A stretch of 64,000 nt of DNA from Heterobilharzia americana (taxonomy: Eukaryota; Platyhelminthes; Trematoda; Strigeidida; Schistosomatidae), in contig OX104134.1 of the NCBI GenBank assembly GCA_944470555.2, positions 115,314,701 through 115,378,700 of the forward strand. The letters are read 5' to 3'. Under the pieces are notes generated by a model. The model made no database searches and was not told the DNA's origin. It saw nothing but the letters and a program-made list of their open reading frames with translations. Both the position numbers and the translations under genes were made by a program. Shown here piece after piece: positions 22,900 through 36,699 of the stretch (position 1 is the first letter of the stretch; the number at the start of each line of letters is the position of its first letter).

Positions 22900-24440
22900 T
22901 ATCATTATATTACACAATGATTCATATATGTAGTGTTATAATTTTGTAGGTTTGTCAGTATTTTTCTCCAGTATTGTGCTATGTTCAAAGTTGTTGACAG
23001 TTACGCAGAGTCACCTTTTTTTTGTATATGTTAGGTATGACCTTTATGAACATGGATTCAGTCAACAGTTTTTCTTTCCATTTGTTCATTTTGAAATTTA
23101 TGGTGTCAACTTTGTCTTAATCAATATTATGTTTCATCCTACACTTGTGCTGCTGTCGATAAACTCTTTTTTCCAAATTTGTATATTTATGTCCCTCTGG
23201 GCCGACCTCTAGTTAATCGTCTATATTCATTCAAACAGTATAGTGAGAAGAAGATAATCTGATTCATTCAGACTGATTTTCAGTGATCTAGACGTTTGAC
23301 CTACATAGTTAACTGGGCAGTCGGCACAAGACATTTTGTACATGACGTTGATTTGTCCAATTTTTTTATTGGATCTTTTATTTGATTTAATTTATTTTGA
23401 TGAGGTTAATGGATTTAAATGTGGTTCGATTACCTGATATTCTGAGATTTCGTTACATCGACTCAGATGTACCTTTCATATATGGCATTACTAAAGTTTT
23501 TCGATATTCCTCCTTCTTATTGCTTTACGTTTTTCTTTCCCTTCTCTTATGAATTGTTCAGGATAGTGATTTTCAATAACATTTTGAATAAAACATCTAT
23601 TTCTTCTCTCTGATTATTAGGGTATACTGTCAACCTGAGTATTCTATTTGCTTGACTCTTTTTACACTGAGCGTATGTGCTGAGTGGTAATCCAGAAATC
23701 TTCCTGACATTCTATATTTCCATAGTGAATTTAATCGAGTCCGCATGACTGTTTATATGTGCATGGAAATTGTCATTATCTTCCTTGTTTATGTCCAGTG
23801 TGTCGTCCACATCACCAACTTTTAATTGATGCGTGATTTTAGAGCTTTTTCTCAAAAATCTATGGATATGTAGCCTATTATTGGTGGGATGGGTGACCTC
23901 ATGGCTATTCCTTCATTTGTTGGTATGACTTTCCTTCAAATGAGTTGTCTTTAAACAGTATTCTACTTCTTTTAGTATATCTTCCACAAATAACTGTGTT
24001 CTTTCTTTTATACCATCTTCCTTTTCTAATCTTGTCTTGGCTCTCTTATTGGTATTTTCTTATTACATCAAAACTAACTAGCACCTTCTCTTCACTAATT
24101 TTAGTGTTCATAAGACTTTTCACTAATCTGAAGTTGACTAATGTTGATTGCCAAGTGTCTTGGTATTGGTTTTAGTATGTCAGCTAGGAACCTTGATAAT
24201 ATATACGTCGGTGTGTTTCTGAAATGTACTATCGGTCTTATTGGATGTCCTTTTTTACGTAGTTTCATCACCTCATACATTCTAGGCATATTACTAGACT
24301 TACCGGTAATTTGTTTCATTTGCCTATATATATACAATACTGAAGATGTCACCAAACCTGACAATGAAATGTTCATGACAAAATTTCAAAGCTCACAGGA
24401 CACCATCAACCTTAGCTACAAGTTTTTTCATTCCTTTCAA
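22900..24440 (-). pseudogene. Penelope-like element: RT plus GIY-YIG, decayed
   Basis: Minus-strand order, right to left. KKGHPIRPIVHFRNTPTYIL and SRFLADILKPI (24190-24290) form the PLE signature 'R-P-I-V-x-F-x-x-x-P-T-Y-x-L'. LVSFDV (near 24075) is motif A. Near 23870-23910 a block like A-M-R-S-P-I-P-P-I-I-G equals A-M-G-S-P-I. VGDVDDTLDINKED (near 23810) corresponds to the Y-x-D-D region. NVMYKMSCADCPVNYVGQTS (23290-23350) is the GIY-YIG core with its conserved Cys pair. HNIDQDKVDTINFKMNKWK (near 23110) resembles the end of the nuclease domain. Many stops and shifts are present. Its 3' side runs into the 275 bp repeat arm, consistent with that arm being a PLE terminal repeat. Confidence 0.8.
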
Positions 24441-24444
24441 AACT

Positions 24445-26680
24445 TTTCGTCTTTGTCATTTCCAGGCAACTGAAACTGTCTGCATAAAATTCATGAAACC
24501 AGAACTTGATAACCAGAAAAATGTGTAATAAATGTCCTTTTCAGTGGATCATGGATACTCATCTTCTAGCTGCAGCCTCCCTCCTTTTCTTCCCCGCACA
24601 ATCGATTTCCCGTCTGAGTTTCGAATCAGTTCACTCTATTTCTTTCTCCAGAACACTCGTCAGTTGATTGTCTGCTATTGTAGTCTTCACTGAAGACACC
24701 AAACTATCTTCTACACAAATGCATTTTTATCAATTGTACGAGCCACAGTTACACTTGTAAAACCTTGTTACCACTCTAAGGTGACCTAATCATTTTGAGC
24801 TTTGATTATTTCTTCATATACACAGTCATCAAATCTTGTTTATTTATTTTTTCTGCATGCGTACAACGATTTTTTTGAATAAGTTTTATAATCCTACCAC
24901 AATTCTTTTGTGTTTTAACTTCACCTTTCTGTTATTTTAAGGCGGCTTTCATAATGGATCGACATTAGGCGGAGAATTACTAGAAACTTCGGAATGCAGG
25001 ACAGCTGTTTCGTTCTTATTCCGGATTCTTAAGAGGAAGTCGATTGCCCTCAGTGTTATACTAACAGATGAAAGGAAAGTCAGAACCTCAGGGGAATATG
25101 ACTGGTTTGTTTAAGAGATACCTTACGTAGGACTTAGTTTATAGTTTAGCTGAAGGACTTCGCGTTGATTGACCCCTCACTTATTTCGTATGGTGTGTAA
25201 GGCGAAATCAGTTCATGTGCATAAAATCATTTATTTCCTGTTTATGAATTATAGCACTTCATGAGCATATAGTTCAGTTTTCTGTGCCATGACTTAGATC
25301 CCAAATGAAAGGATAAACATTATCAGCCTTATCTTCTCTTGGTTGAAGGTTAAGGGGAGGTAAATTGTGTGACTAATATGTGCACGGACTGGGTTAAAGT
25401 CATAACACATGGCTTGATTTCTTACCATATGGTGCCTGTACACTGTAGAGGAGTTTGAGATCCAGGACGAATGGCTCAATGGCTCTCCAGCTGATACCAG
25501 TCTATGGTGATAACTATCTTAAAACCAATTAATCTTTTTCGAAATCGACCACTCAAATATTGTTTTAGTTGTACACATGACTAAGTATGTACTGGTTTGT
25601 TCATCAACTTCTATTTTTTTAGTGCCAAACTGATGTCAACTGATTAAACTCTGAAAACAAGAAGCACTAGAGATATATAATTCATTCTAGTTTGTGAATT
25701 TGGAACAATGTATACTGATTACCCTATACAATCGGGTACAAAATAGTCAGTTCTGTCCGAAAATGAGTCATTATTAAGCCGATTTGAATAAACTTACTAA
25801 CACATTCAGTATTCTTCATCACTCTGTCCAACTAGCTATGTAATATAAATGATCGACTAGCAATTAATACTGTAATTCTGTACATACACGAATGCGAAGA
25901 AAAACCATGATAAACCGAACATCTTATTTATTGCTGAAACTATCTCATTCTTCCGTATGCAGAACGTTGTGTATGTTACGCCCAGAAATTTCGAATAGTG
26001 ATTCTGAAACTGCTTTTCCTTCACTAACCTTTCAGTAACCATGGCGAAAGATGGAGAAGGTTTGATATTAATAGAGTGATGAGGGTGAGATACGGCCAGC
26101 CTTAGCAGGATAATGCAGGTCAGACATTCTCTGCCATACCCTGCTAAACGGGTAAGAGTAAATAAACACTTAGGAATTTGGGCTTTCTCTGTTAGTAGGA
26201 AAATGCAGTTGGCTGTGTACACCATTTTCATGAATATTCACCCAATTAAAAGCCATCCTTATGGTCAGTGACTTTTGGCGGACCTGGAAAACCGGGAAAG
26301 GTCTAGAAAACCAAAACAACCAGAACGAAATATTACTGTACAGTGAAGTTGGTAGTAAACACACTAGTGCGCTCAGTTCTCTATTTTGTTTTCAAAAAAA
26401 TAGTCGATAACAGGCGTTTACAAGTTTGTTCTGAAAATGTATTCTGAGCAGAAACTTGAGACAAAAAGAAATTCAGTGTCCTAAGAAATCCTGACGAAAG
26501 AACAGGATGAGTAAAGTAGTAAAATTCAAGATGATTCCAGTTTCTACAATGTGACTTTTCAAGTGTATAATACAAAGACGCCATGATTATAAAGTCAATG
26601 ACTAAATATATTCAACTGTATGCACGCATGACCACATACAAAAACTTAACCATACCTTATTTATGCATAATTAAAACGCA
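24445..26680. other. No recognisable gene
   Basis: AT-rich. The longest frame, 124 aa on the minus strand (25857-26231), has no recognisable domain or duplication in the window. Confidence 0.4.
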
Positions 26681-26684
26681 GGCA

Positions 26685-26757
26685 ATATCCAGGCATCCAC
26701 ACTGGAGCCCATATGCCAACGGAAACTGATCGGTTTGGTTCAATCAACGACGGTGTA
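26685..26757 (+). repeat. SMalpha-like SINE fragment
   Basis: 'caggcatccacactggagcc' followed by 'catatgccaacggaaactga' is the block that in the SINE copy at 44205-44409 reads 'gaggcatcctcataagagcc' and 'tatatgccaatagaggttgg'. Related scraps occur near 13590-13645 and 34505-34560. Confidence 0.5.
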
Positions 26758-27041
26758 ATACAAGCAATAACACTAATATAACTTATTTAGCTTGTCTGTT
26801 GTGTGAAGAAAATCTTGTTAGACATAGTCTTATCCATTAACCATGTACCAGCGAATAGTTATCATGTCCCTGAAGTCATTAAATATTTCAATAATCGTTT
26901 GTTATGTATTGCCAAATAGAACCATTGTTAGTTTTGAAAATGTAAATTGATGTAATAACACACGCTGAGAATTCTGTACTGTAAACATAAACATGGTGCA
27001 GAATAAAGCAAATGTATTATTACTACACAAAAACTACTACT

Positions 27042-27104
27042 CACACTACTACTACTACTACTACTAATAATAATAATAATAATAATAATAGTAATAATAA
27101 TAAT
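27042..27104. repeat. (ACT)n-(AAT)n microsatellite
   Basis: Seven or so ACT units pass directly into about twelve AAT units with one AGT interruption. The 76 and 81 aa Asn/Ser-rich frames across it are artefacts of the repeat. Confidence 0.9.
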
Positions 27105-27342
27105 CGAATGAATGCTACGAAAATTCCAACGAAAAGCCAATACATTGATAATGTGACGAATGGAACTTCCCACTTGGTTATTTATTTCTTATTTTGGTTT
27201 TACTGCAGAACATCATTATTGGAAAGTCATAAAAGAATTTGAAACAAGTAACAATAGTATAGAAAGCAGGATTTAATCAGTGCATAAAAATATGATAAAA
27301 CTCATCAGCTGGATGTTCTTAAAACTTGACTATGTCTACTAC

Positions 27343-27364
27343 GGGGAGGGGGGTGGGGGGGGGG
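27343..27364 (+). repeat. Poly-G run
   Basis: A 22-base run of G broken only by one A and one T, in otherwise AT-rich DNA. It has the base content to form a G-quadruplex. Confidence 0.85.
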
Positions 27365-27369
27365 AGTAG

Positions 27370-28650
27370 TCCCAGCTATACACATGCATTTCAGACTACA
27401 CCAGCGAATACTGCTCTTCAACATGCCCGCTTCCACAAGTTCCAGTGTGATCGTGGATACAAATAAATAGGTCGTAGGTAGAGGTGGTTATCTAATCGTA
27501 CGGTTGAGCACCTCCACAAACAGCTTAGCTGTTCCAAAGTGAAGACTCCAAGAAGCTCTGAAATATAACATCTCCTAGACTATGGGCATGATATTGACTC
27601 TATCACTTTGTTTGCAATGGTGAGTAGGCAATAGACAGAATAAGAAGCTGCTTGCAATCACAAAGGCCTATACGATTCTAGTTCCCAAATCAACCCTTTG
27701 TGTATGCAGAAGGAAATGGTGGTCACTCTAAATTTGCCTCAATAACACTTGTAATGCACTTCAAATTGGCTAATTAGTTTTTTGTTTGACAGTAGATATA
27801 TATTTTTATAATTCTCAGCAGGTTTCAAGTAACAAACATAAACTATATCTTTTGTCAATTTTTCACTTGGTGCCAAATATTTGCGATACTTTTCGGTTAA
27901 ATCTTGATCAAAACTGATGTAAATTTATTTTTTGTTAATCCTTATTATTAGTTAACACATTTTTGTTCTTATCTCATTCCTACATTCTCTACGAATTTGT
28001 TTCACTTAGACGACGAAAGATACCCACTGAATCGTGAAGCAGCAAAGAAAATTCGCTTTATGCGGCGATGTCATTTTCGAAAGCTGCACAATCGCACTTA
28101 TATATTCCACAAACATATGACAATCTATTACTAAACAATAGGATATAGTTGTTTTATTAACCTTGTGGTAAAATGGAAATCAAGATTGGAAAAGAGTTGC
28201 GAAACCTGATAATCTGTTAGACAAGGCTAATCAAATAAGTTAGTCGTTGAATCAATGAACACCGATCCCGTGATCGAACACTTTCTCTCTCTTGCCACTT
28301 AATTACATAAGTCACTAGGACTGTTACTTTGCTTCTACCCTATTAAGTGATTTTGTTATCACATGTGTATCTGTAGTTGAATATTTCTCTGGTCTACTCA
28401 ATTTATTAAACTCAATTGTTCTAGACTTTGTTAATTTCCTGTGTTCTGCCAGTCTGACTGACGCAGATCAGCTAGTTTGACCTACATTTACGACCACACA
28501 ATTATAGCGTGGTATTCGATAAAATATATTATTCTGTTAAACTGAATCAGTAGAACTTTTAAACCGATACAGTCTGTCTCTGAGTAGATTTGTAAGTTCA
28601 AGTGTGATGTAAAATAAACTAATCTAGTCATTTGATAATATAGATACATA
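27370..28650. other. No recognisable feature
   Basis: AT-rich with no frame longer than about 60 codons and no repeat noticed. Confidence 0.4.
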
Positions 28651-28654
28651 TACT

Positions 28655-28830
28655 ATCCATCTTGGTGACTCGCAGTAGGATGCAGGACGCGCGTTTCGTC
28701 CCGTTTGGGACCCGTTAGTTGGATGAATCTGCACCCCAGTGAGTGTAGCTGTTCCCACTGAGACATGAGTCCAGTACTTAAGTGGTGGCTTTTGAACTCC
28801 AGTGGATAATGCTTTGGCGTTTCTGCACAC
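28655..28830 (-). mobile_element. SMalpha-like SINE with degenerate hammerhead
   Basis: On the minus strand 28683-28727 reads: stem I side, then CTAACGG where a hammerhead needs CTGATGA, a perfect stem II 'gtcccaaacgggac', GAAAC, the short self-complementary 'acgcgcgt' of stem III, and the cleavage triplet GTC followed by 'ctgc'. Layout and stem II match the schistosome SMalpha hammerhead described in the literature. The altered first core strand should abolish cleavage. The rest of the element upstream (28740-28830) is diverged SINE body. Confidence 0.75.
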
Positions 28831-28834
28831 ATTT

Positions 28835-29150
28835 TATTTTAAAAACTTGGGCTTGATTAGACCTGCTCAGTAGATTTTCTCTTGCTGCTTTCTTGAAGTA
28901 ATCGTGTTGTCTCAGTTAAAAGAAATGTATTCCCCAGTGAGTTAATATCAACCTGAGACCTGGCATTACTGAGTAACGATTCATTTTGCCGTAGTTCACG
29001 TCACTCCTCCAGGCAAGAATGCACCAAGAAGACAGATAAATAAGTAAAGAAAGCAGCCAAAAGTGAGTCGTCAAAAGAAAGTGAAAATATTAAAAGTCAT
29101 CATGATGATTAAGATGAGGATTACGTGCAAGTAAGTACACCTGTGATAAT
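28835..29150. other. No supported gene; charged pseudo-exon-like patch
   Basis: Around 29040-29120 one plus frame reads KKAAKSESSKESENIKSHHD with flanking stops and a donor-like 'caagtaagt' after it. The stops make an exon unlikely. Confidence 0.25.
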
Positions 29151-29154
29151 GAGA

Positions 29155-30030
29155 TCGGTTCTGAGTCATGTTATCTCGAGTCTCCAATCATCGATTCCAG
29201 TTCAAACGGACACCAACTCAGAAGTTTACATCTCCCCCACATGACTCACGCTAACGGTCACAGGCTTCATGAACTGACGCTATGGTTTAATTTGGCCATC
29301 TTCCGAATGTTTCCAAACTGAACTTACTCCAACCAAATTCAGCATGCACAACATATGTCCCAGAGACCTCGGTGGATGAAGGTTCACAACTTCATCAAAT
29401 GACTTTCCTCTCCTCCTGTCTTTTAAATTACTGACCTGTTTGCACCACGAAACACGGCCCATGCTAAGAAGGCAGTGGTGATCAAATACCAAAAGCCTAC
29501 TAGAATCCTCCACCTTTAGTAACCAGGTCCGATAGTCATATAGTTGAACAGAGTGAACTGTTGTGCAGTACAGTCAGTCCTTAATAGGCAATCGGATATC
29601 ACAGAGGCATCATAAATGGTGTAATTTAATGAAAGCCAATCGAGCTTTCTTTTTATCTGTGAAGAGATTTAGATCGTCCCTGACTGATCAAGGTGGTCCG
29701 ATTTCTCAAGTAAGTGAAGTGATGAACGCGCCAAACCACTTGGCTCTCTATTTTTAAACAAGACCGCACTGGAGCTGCAATTTACATCTGGTGAAAAGCG
29801 CATCTCAAACATTCTGGAATTGTCATTCACGGTGTCCAGAAGACTCAACATTTTTACCTTGCAGGACTCTGCCATCCGCGTACTCCAGGTCTCCTAAGTA
29901 ATCTGTGACCAGGTGAACCACTGTAAAGTCAGACCTCCATAATTACGTCTGTGGTAAAGTTAAATAACAGGATGGAAAGAATGGATATCTGGGTTAGGTA
30001 TCACACAACATGCACAACTCATTTGATACC
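29155..30030 (-). mobile_element. RTE-clade LINE, 5'-truncated copy
   Basis: Minus-strand peptides match the C-terminal half of the copy C RT: SLLDTVNDNSRMFEMRFSPD (near 29800-29850) corresponds to SLLNTLSGNLRMFGMRFSPP in copy C. LLVFDHHCLLSMGRVSWCKQ (near 29430-29500) corresponds to LQVFDHRCLRSIGRIPWCHH. The DNA also matches the end of ORF near 29160-29260 ('gtctccaatcatcgattcc'). Motif B region DNA is just recognisable near 29950-29990. The copy begins after motif A and lacks most of the 3' UTR. Confidence 0.8.
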
Positions 30031-30114
30031 TTACCACAGACTGTAAGGGACTATATGTTTAAAATAACAATGCATATATGTGAGTTGGTTGGAAGCGATC
30101 GGCATGAAGGAGTA

Positions 30115-30180
30115 GACCTGGTTTTCGTGCTTGTCGGTACTCGTCAGCAAGGCAGGTCTGCAACCTTGTGGGAACTGACA
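30115..30180 (+). repeat. Dispersed repeat E
   Basis: 'ttcgtgcttgtcggtactcg' then 'tcagcaaggcaggtctgcaa' and 'ccttgtgggaactga'. It is the longest plus-strand match to the inverted copy at 53305-53400. Confidence 0.55.
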
Positions 30181-30184
30181 TCAC

Positions 30185-31880
30185 CTCTAAGATTCAAAGT
30201 GTTGCAGTCAGCGACGCTATCACTGAGCCATTCCGGTTGGGATTAACCTTCTGTGGGACTGGATTACATGCATTAACTGGTCACTGGCAAGCGACCAATG
30301 TATATTTTTTGCAGACATCATTTAGTATGTCTACTGTTCGCAGTGCTGTTAATCAACGATTGATCGATGTAGTTCCTATGCATTTGTCTGTTGTGTAGGG
30401 CAGAAATAAAGTTTCTAGATCTTACGCCACTACCTAATGGATGACTTCCATGGAAACGTAAAAGGTGGTTACATCATTTAGGACTTCATTCTGAGGTGAA
30501 TATGTGAGCAAAATCTCATTGTTTTTTTAAGTAACATTCGATTTTGCTAACAACTTCCGGAAGCGGTCCTAACACTAATTCAAGGTAGTTATTCATCCGT
30601 ATATATACATGTATTTCTGCGGTCAGTCTACGATGAATACCAACTTGAAATATCTCTTAATTCCCACAAACCCCTTGAATTCAGTTCCAGAATTAATTTA
30701 GGTTATGAGGCAGATCACTGCACTGTAGCAGATAAATTATTGAAGCTACTGTAAGAAACATAAGCTTACTCACCACTTAATAAGTGTATGGTCGTACCAA
30801 AGACTGTTCGATCTCTTGACTAGTAAGTCACTGCTCACTCACTGCATAGAGATCGAATGGCCTAAATTCTCCATATTAAACCAATGATGAAGATCTCTTT
30901 GAAATCAGTCAGTTCTCAACTTCTGCATTTATATTCTGATATCCTTCGCGTACGTATTCCTTATTACTGCAACTTCACCAACTGGTTCAGTCTTACTCCT
31001 ATCATAACAAATGACAAGCATACTCTGATTTCGGTTAAGTCATAAAGAAATTGAAGGTATCTGATCGAAGTACATGAGAAACCTCATTATTTCTACATTG
31101 AATTTGACATATTACCGAAGCTCATTCGGAAGATGAGTCAACATCTTAAATTACATTGTAGGGTGGAAATATAAAATTATTTGTCCTTGAGACGACAAAT
31201 CAAGAGATTAAGCTAGTCGACGTTTTTGAATTGTAGAGGTGCCGAAGACTTTCGGTGAGGGTTAATGCAGAATTCGCTCGATTTTCAAGATATTTTTTTC
31301 AGGAGGAAGATAATGGACATCATTCTGCTAGCTTGGGAGTCATATATTTGTCGACTGACCAGGTAATTTTTATATTTATTGGTAAAATAAGTCAGGTAAT
31401 CTTTACTACTCGCTGAGTGGTGAACGCGTGCACAGAAGAAAAACTGCACATATCCAACTAAACAACAGACAGTTGGTCGAACATGTATCGATTACCTGAA
31501 CTCCTTTTCAAACAGTTACACATACGTACTTATGATTTCACAACCCATCTGCTGACAGCACATCAATCCACTGCAGCTTTTACAACTCATTCTGGTTATG
31601 CGCTGTACCCTAACAACTGCGTTACTCAGTGGATTGACTACACCTACCAGATAGGTGCCTCTTAGAAATGCAACAAATGTCGTCGTCAATACACCTTATG
31701 AAGTAGAAGGCAACAACAAAAACAATGATGTACGAAATGACAATAATGCTCGCACACATAACACTCACATATTTCCTATCGACAAAGTTAATTCAATAAT
31801 GGCATTGAAACTCAAATCCTAAATCTACACATCTATATACAACAAGAAAGTACAATACCGTTTAAGTGGATCAAAGATAA
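30185..31880. other. No recognisable gene downstream of actin
   Basis: AT-rich, short frames only. Nothing suggests a second gene 3' of actin. Confidence 0.4.
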
Positions 31881-31881
31881 G

Positions 31882-31887
31882 TTTATT
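31882..31887 (-). terminator. Actin poly(A) signal
   Basis: AATAAA on the minus strand, 73 nt beyond the actin stop codon. It is the first canonical hexamer downstream and the likely 3' end signal. Confidence 0.7.
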
Positions 31888-31959
31888 TCAGAGTGGGCAA
31901 TGTAAGATAAATATCATAAATATTTCACAATTTTTTCTGAAGTGTTTATACAAGGAAAA

Positions 31960-33392
<1,433 letters not shown>

Positions 33393-33453
33393 TCAAAACT
33401 CTGTACTGCAGTTGCACGAAGCAGGATTAACAATCTGAATGCTAGCAGATATC

Positions 33454-33465
33454 AAGATGGCTGCA
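33454..33465 (-). promoter_or_regulatory. YY1-like motif near actin start site
   Basis: On the actin sense strand, GCAGCCATCTTG contains the CCAT core of a YY1-type site about 75 nt upstream of the ATG. It may also be chance. Confidence 0.25.
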
Positions 33466-33477
33466 CAATTTATTCGG

Positions 33478-33485
33478 TTTTTATG
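33478..33485 (-). promoter_or_regulatory. Actin TATA-like element
   Basis: CATAAAAA on the sense strand, about 95 nt upstream of the ATG. If used, transcription would start near 33445-33455 and give a 5' UTR of about 65 nt. Confidence 0.4.
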
Positions 33486-33499
33486 CCGTTCTACTATGT

Positions 33500-33509
33500 C
33501 CATTTATGG
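33500..33509 (-). promoter_or_regulatory. CArG box (SRF site) of actin promoter
   Basis: CCATAAATGG fits CC(A/T)6GG exactly and lies 15 bp upstream of the TATA-like element. CArG boxes bound by serum response factor just upstream of TATA are a hallmark of animal actin promoters. Confidence 0.6.
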
Positions 33510-34030
33510 CCATTAAAACTTTGTACTACTGTTTATCGAATTTTGATTGGTTCATTGAAATTCTATGTTATCATTACTGGTATTACACCAGTTCTGTATG
33601 TATGTGTACGATTGTATGCCTTAATTGTTTCCTTAATCTTATGGACAGAATCAGTTTTGTTGTCTCGCCCAAAACGGCATTTTGTGTGTGTGTGTATTTG
33701 TGTTTGTCTCTCTGCCCTCTTCCTATCGATTTGTTTTCTGAATGATAAAAGTGTACTAGGGAGATATAAAACTGAACATCCATGTATGATGAATGTTTCG
33801 TCTTATCAGCCAAAAACGATTATGTCAAAGGTCAGACTAGCTTTCAAAATTCTGAAAAAGTCAACATGAAGTAAAACTATACACAGAACTGTTTATTCTA
33901 GTAGAAATAGCAGATAATCATGTTAGTATGCACGTGATCACGTACAATGCCGGTAAATAGTCGTTGAAGTTAAAATTCTCATGAAACTGTCACGCGTAAC
34001 TTCCATAATTTGACTGTAATTTGTTTGGTA
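33510..34030. other. Upstream of actin; no gene supported
   Basis: A 159-codon plus-strand frame (33390-33869) starts 7 bp from the actin ATG and overlaps its promoter motifs. It lacks any recognisable domain. A short (TG)n tract lies near 33687-33700. Confidence 0.4.
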
Positions 34031-34032
34031 GT

Positions 34033-34215
34033 GACTAGCATTAGGATTTCGGGCCTTCGTTTCGTTCAACTCTGGACCCATCATTTGCACTTACTTTCAT
34101 TTTACTAGGTGTGATGGCCTTCCAACTGAAATTTGAGCCAACTACGCGTTGCTGTAGATGCCAGAGAGTTATCCACTAGGCTTCTGCTTAACAAAAGGGT
34201 ATCAGTAGTTGTTAT
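34033..34215 (-). mobile_element. SMalpha-like SINE with degenerate hammerhead
   Basis: On the minus strand near 34033-34090 the order is ATGATGG (close to CTGATGA), GTCC-x-GAAC stem II remnant, GAAACG, then 'aaggcccgaaatcc' in place of the cleavage site and stem I. Stem II no longer pairs well and the cleavage triplet is lost. The body to 34215 shares 'ttatccactaggctt' and 'gggtatcagtagttgttatt' with the copies at 44083 and 59168. Confidence 0.6.
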
Positions 34216-34504
34216 TGATTAGGCGTTGTAATGTCTCGTTGCTTTCTTTATTGAGTTAAATTGATTGGCTGCTCTTGTCACGGATGGCGTTGGACAGACT
34301 TCATCATGATTTTCACCTTTATATTACTTGGAGCTTCATGAATAAAGCTCTGGTGTTCGTAGCCATGAGTTCTGTGCTTTAATTCTCAGTTGGTGCACTG
34401 GGATGAATACACAACAGTGTGTTGGGCCACAGATTCGACGTGAAAAGTATTCTGGCTTCCACTATCAGAAAAAAATGATGATCACGGCAATAATCACTTG
34501 ACCG

Positions 34505-34660
34505 TTCAAGGTTGTTCACATACCAACAAAGACTGGCAGACTTGACTCAATAAAGTATCCGAAGTTGAAGTTAAGATTTTGTCAGCGATTGTGTCTCGTA
34601 GTTCAGCTGGTGAAGTACTAGGTCGGTAACCTAGAGGCCTCAGCTCGAATCATGTATTTA
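34505..34660 (+). repeat. SINE scraps
   Basis: 'gttgttcacataccaacaaa' (34511) is a diverged SMalpha block. A tRNA-like head 'ctcgtagttcagctggtgaa' follows at 34593 with 'cagctcgaatc' in B-box position. Confidence 0.45.
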
Positions 34661-34664
34661 ATAA

Positions 34665-36230
34665 AGAGACAAATTATAACCGCCTATTTCTTTGGTAGTT
34701 AATTTCATCTTCCTTTAAGAATTTTGACACCTTTCTGAAACATTTTACACCTATTTTGTACTTGTGCCTTCATTCACCGTCATTGTTAAATTACTGATGT
34801 TTTTTTTATTGTATTTACACTACCACTAAACGGTTCCTGATCTAAATGACTTCTGGGCTTTCAGAAGATACGAATAAGAACCCTTCAGTTGAACTAACAC
34901 TCTGTGTACCATTTGAGAGTTAATTATCTATTCAAATCATTTGCAGGGTGGTAGCCAATAAAAATGTCAAGACCTTATTAAGAACTGAAACCTACTGATG
35001 TTAGTAGTCAGTCGTAGACCAAAGTTTCGAGCTTGTTGACATTCATCACTCGAGGGGGGGGATCTTAGTGATCCTAACCTGCATCATTCAGCGATGAAAT
35101 CATAAATTTCACAGTGGGGGTTCGTGAACGAACCCTTGTAGGAGTGGATTAAGTACGGAAATCGGTCACTAGTGGCTTATTGCTAATCGAAATCTATCTA
35201 TCATGTTTTGTGTAACCGCCAAGTTAAGCCAGACGTCGCTTTGGTCATCTATGTTTCAGTGATATATGTTACCATTGGTCAGTTAGAAGTTATGTAACTA
35301 CGTAACTTGACCTATGCTTTAAAACCCCTTACAGTAACCGGAGTCAACACTTCGACTATTGTGTTATCAAACTGAAAGAAAGTAGGAACACGAGTAAATG
35401 AAAAATTGATGATAAAAGGTACAACTTATTTGTGTACGTCTAGGTGAATAAACACAATTCGTAGGAAAATTTCAAAATAGTTAGTGTGCAGATTTGACTT
35501 CTTGGAGAAAGTACCCAGGGATCTCGGGTTCATGCCTAGGAAATCAGATAGTTTCATATCCCCCCACCTCTACAGAAGAAAACCTGTTCAGTAAACCGGA
35601 AATTTTTAAAATCATATCTTAATTGGCATCAGTACCAAGAACTATGTCAACAGATTCCATGTTTTTGTCTCTACTAAACTCGATATGAACAAAGGTTTGA
35701 TACAACAATTGTTAGAATCCATAGAGAAAATGAATTGCATAAATTAGATTTGTTGAAAACACTACAAAACAAAGTTAAATTTAGAGAAATTGAAAGAACT
35801 TTGACTGTTCTATCACTTCATGTGAACTTTCTCTTAATAAATGAACTTCTAGACATTGTATAGATTAGAATGTCTGTTTATGCCAGTATCTAAGACACAT
35901 CATTTACTATGTAATGGCCTCCTAAATATCTCAGCTTGTATGTTCCTAATTAGAGGATAGTCAGGACTAATCAAGCTGAGCACTAGGGATGGGTACTATA
36001 ACAGAAATTGTACAAATGGTAGACTAGGTTGTAAAATTGCTTCAGTGAAAGTAAAAGTCTTGTTTTTATTTCAAACTTGCTGACACAGTTTCAATTTTCA
36101 GCCTATTCTGAATACAATCATTTTATTGTGATAAATAATAATCCAGTAAATGAGGAACTCCATCACACCCAAACAGTCTCCACCTCACCTCAGAACTACT
36201 TACATTTTGTTTCCATTAGTAACGTGCAAT
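34665..36230. other. No recognisable gene
   Basis: AT-rich intergenic DNA. A short frame near 35730-35860 (LQNKVKFREIERTLTVLSLH) is open but unlike anything I recognise. Confidence 0.4.
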
Positions 36231-36234
36231 TCTG

Positions 36235-36695
36235 AGTGAAGAAGCATAATCGTTAGGCATCTTCAGGTTGAGGAAGTCAAGTTTCATCGGCAGTGACCCG
36301 ACCTTTTACGGGCAAGTTATTGTCACAACGGCCCTGTAGGTGACACAGATTGAAACATAGCTCTCTGACTTTCAATATATGTATGGAAATATAGATCACA
36401 CCTCCATCACCACTTACACAGCTACTCAGGTTTGAAAACTTCCTGACAACTTCCAGCAATTCACCACCTAGGATAAGCGCAGGCACAGTCTTCTATTAAT
36501 TTTGTTAAAATACTTTGCATTTAGACGGTGCTCACCAGATACTGTACCTACGGATACCGATGGCTGACTGGTTGAATGTGATTTGAGTTACTTGTATGTT
36601 GCCTCACAGTGAAACGATAACGTCCACGTACTCAAAGTCGAAAAGCCTGCAACCAGGTAACAAGTGTACGCCAACATCACGCACTTCTTTCAGAG
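36235..36695 (-). mobile_element. LINE RT 3' half (main part of 5'-inverted copy)
   Basis: Minus-strand frames give RLFDFEYVDVIVSL (near 36640), the place of L-x-D-L-E-Y-A-D-D-I-V-L-L with both catalytic Asp lost or shifted, then APSKCKVF, then LGGELLEVVRKFSNLSSCVS (36400-36475) and LQGRCDNNLPVKGRV (near 36300). This order equals RT motif C to thumb of an RTE-like LINE different from copies A to C. Confidence 0.7.
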
Positions 36696-36699
36696 CTGA

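Noticed and set aside
25857..26231. 124 aa minus-strand frame
   Set aside because: No recognisable family and no supporting signals.
29010..29125. Charged Lys/Ser/Glu patch with a donor-like GTAAGT
   Set aside because: Stops lie inside the patch, so it cannot be a normal exon without sequence errors.
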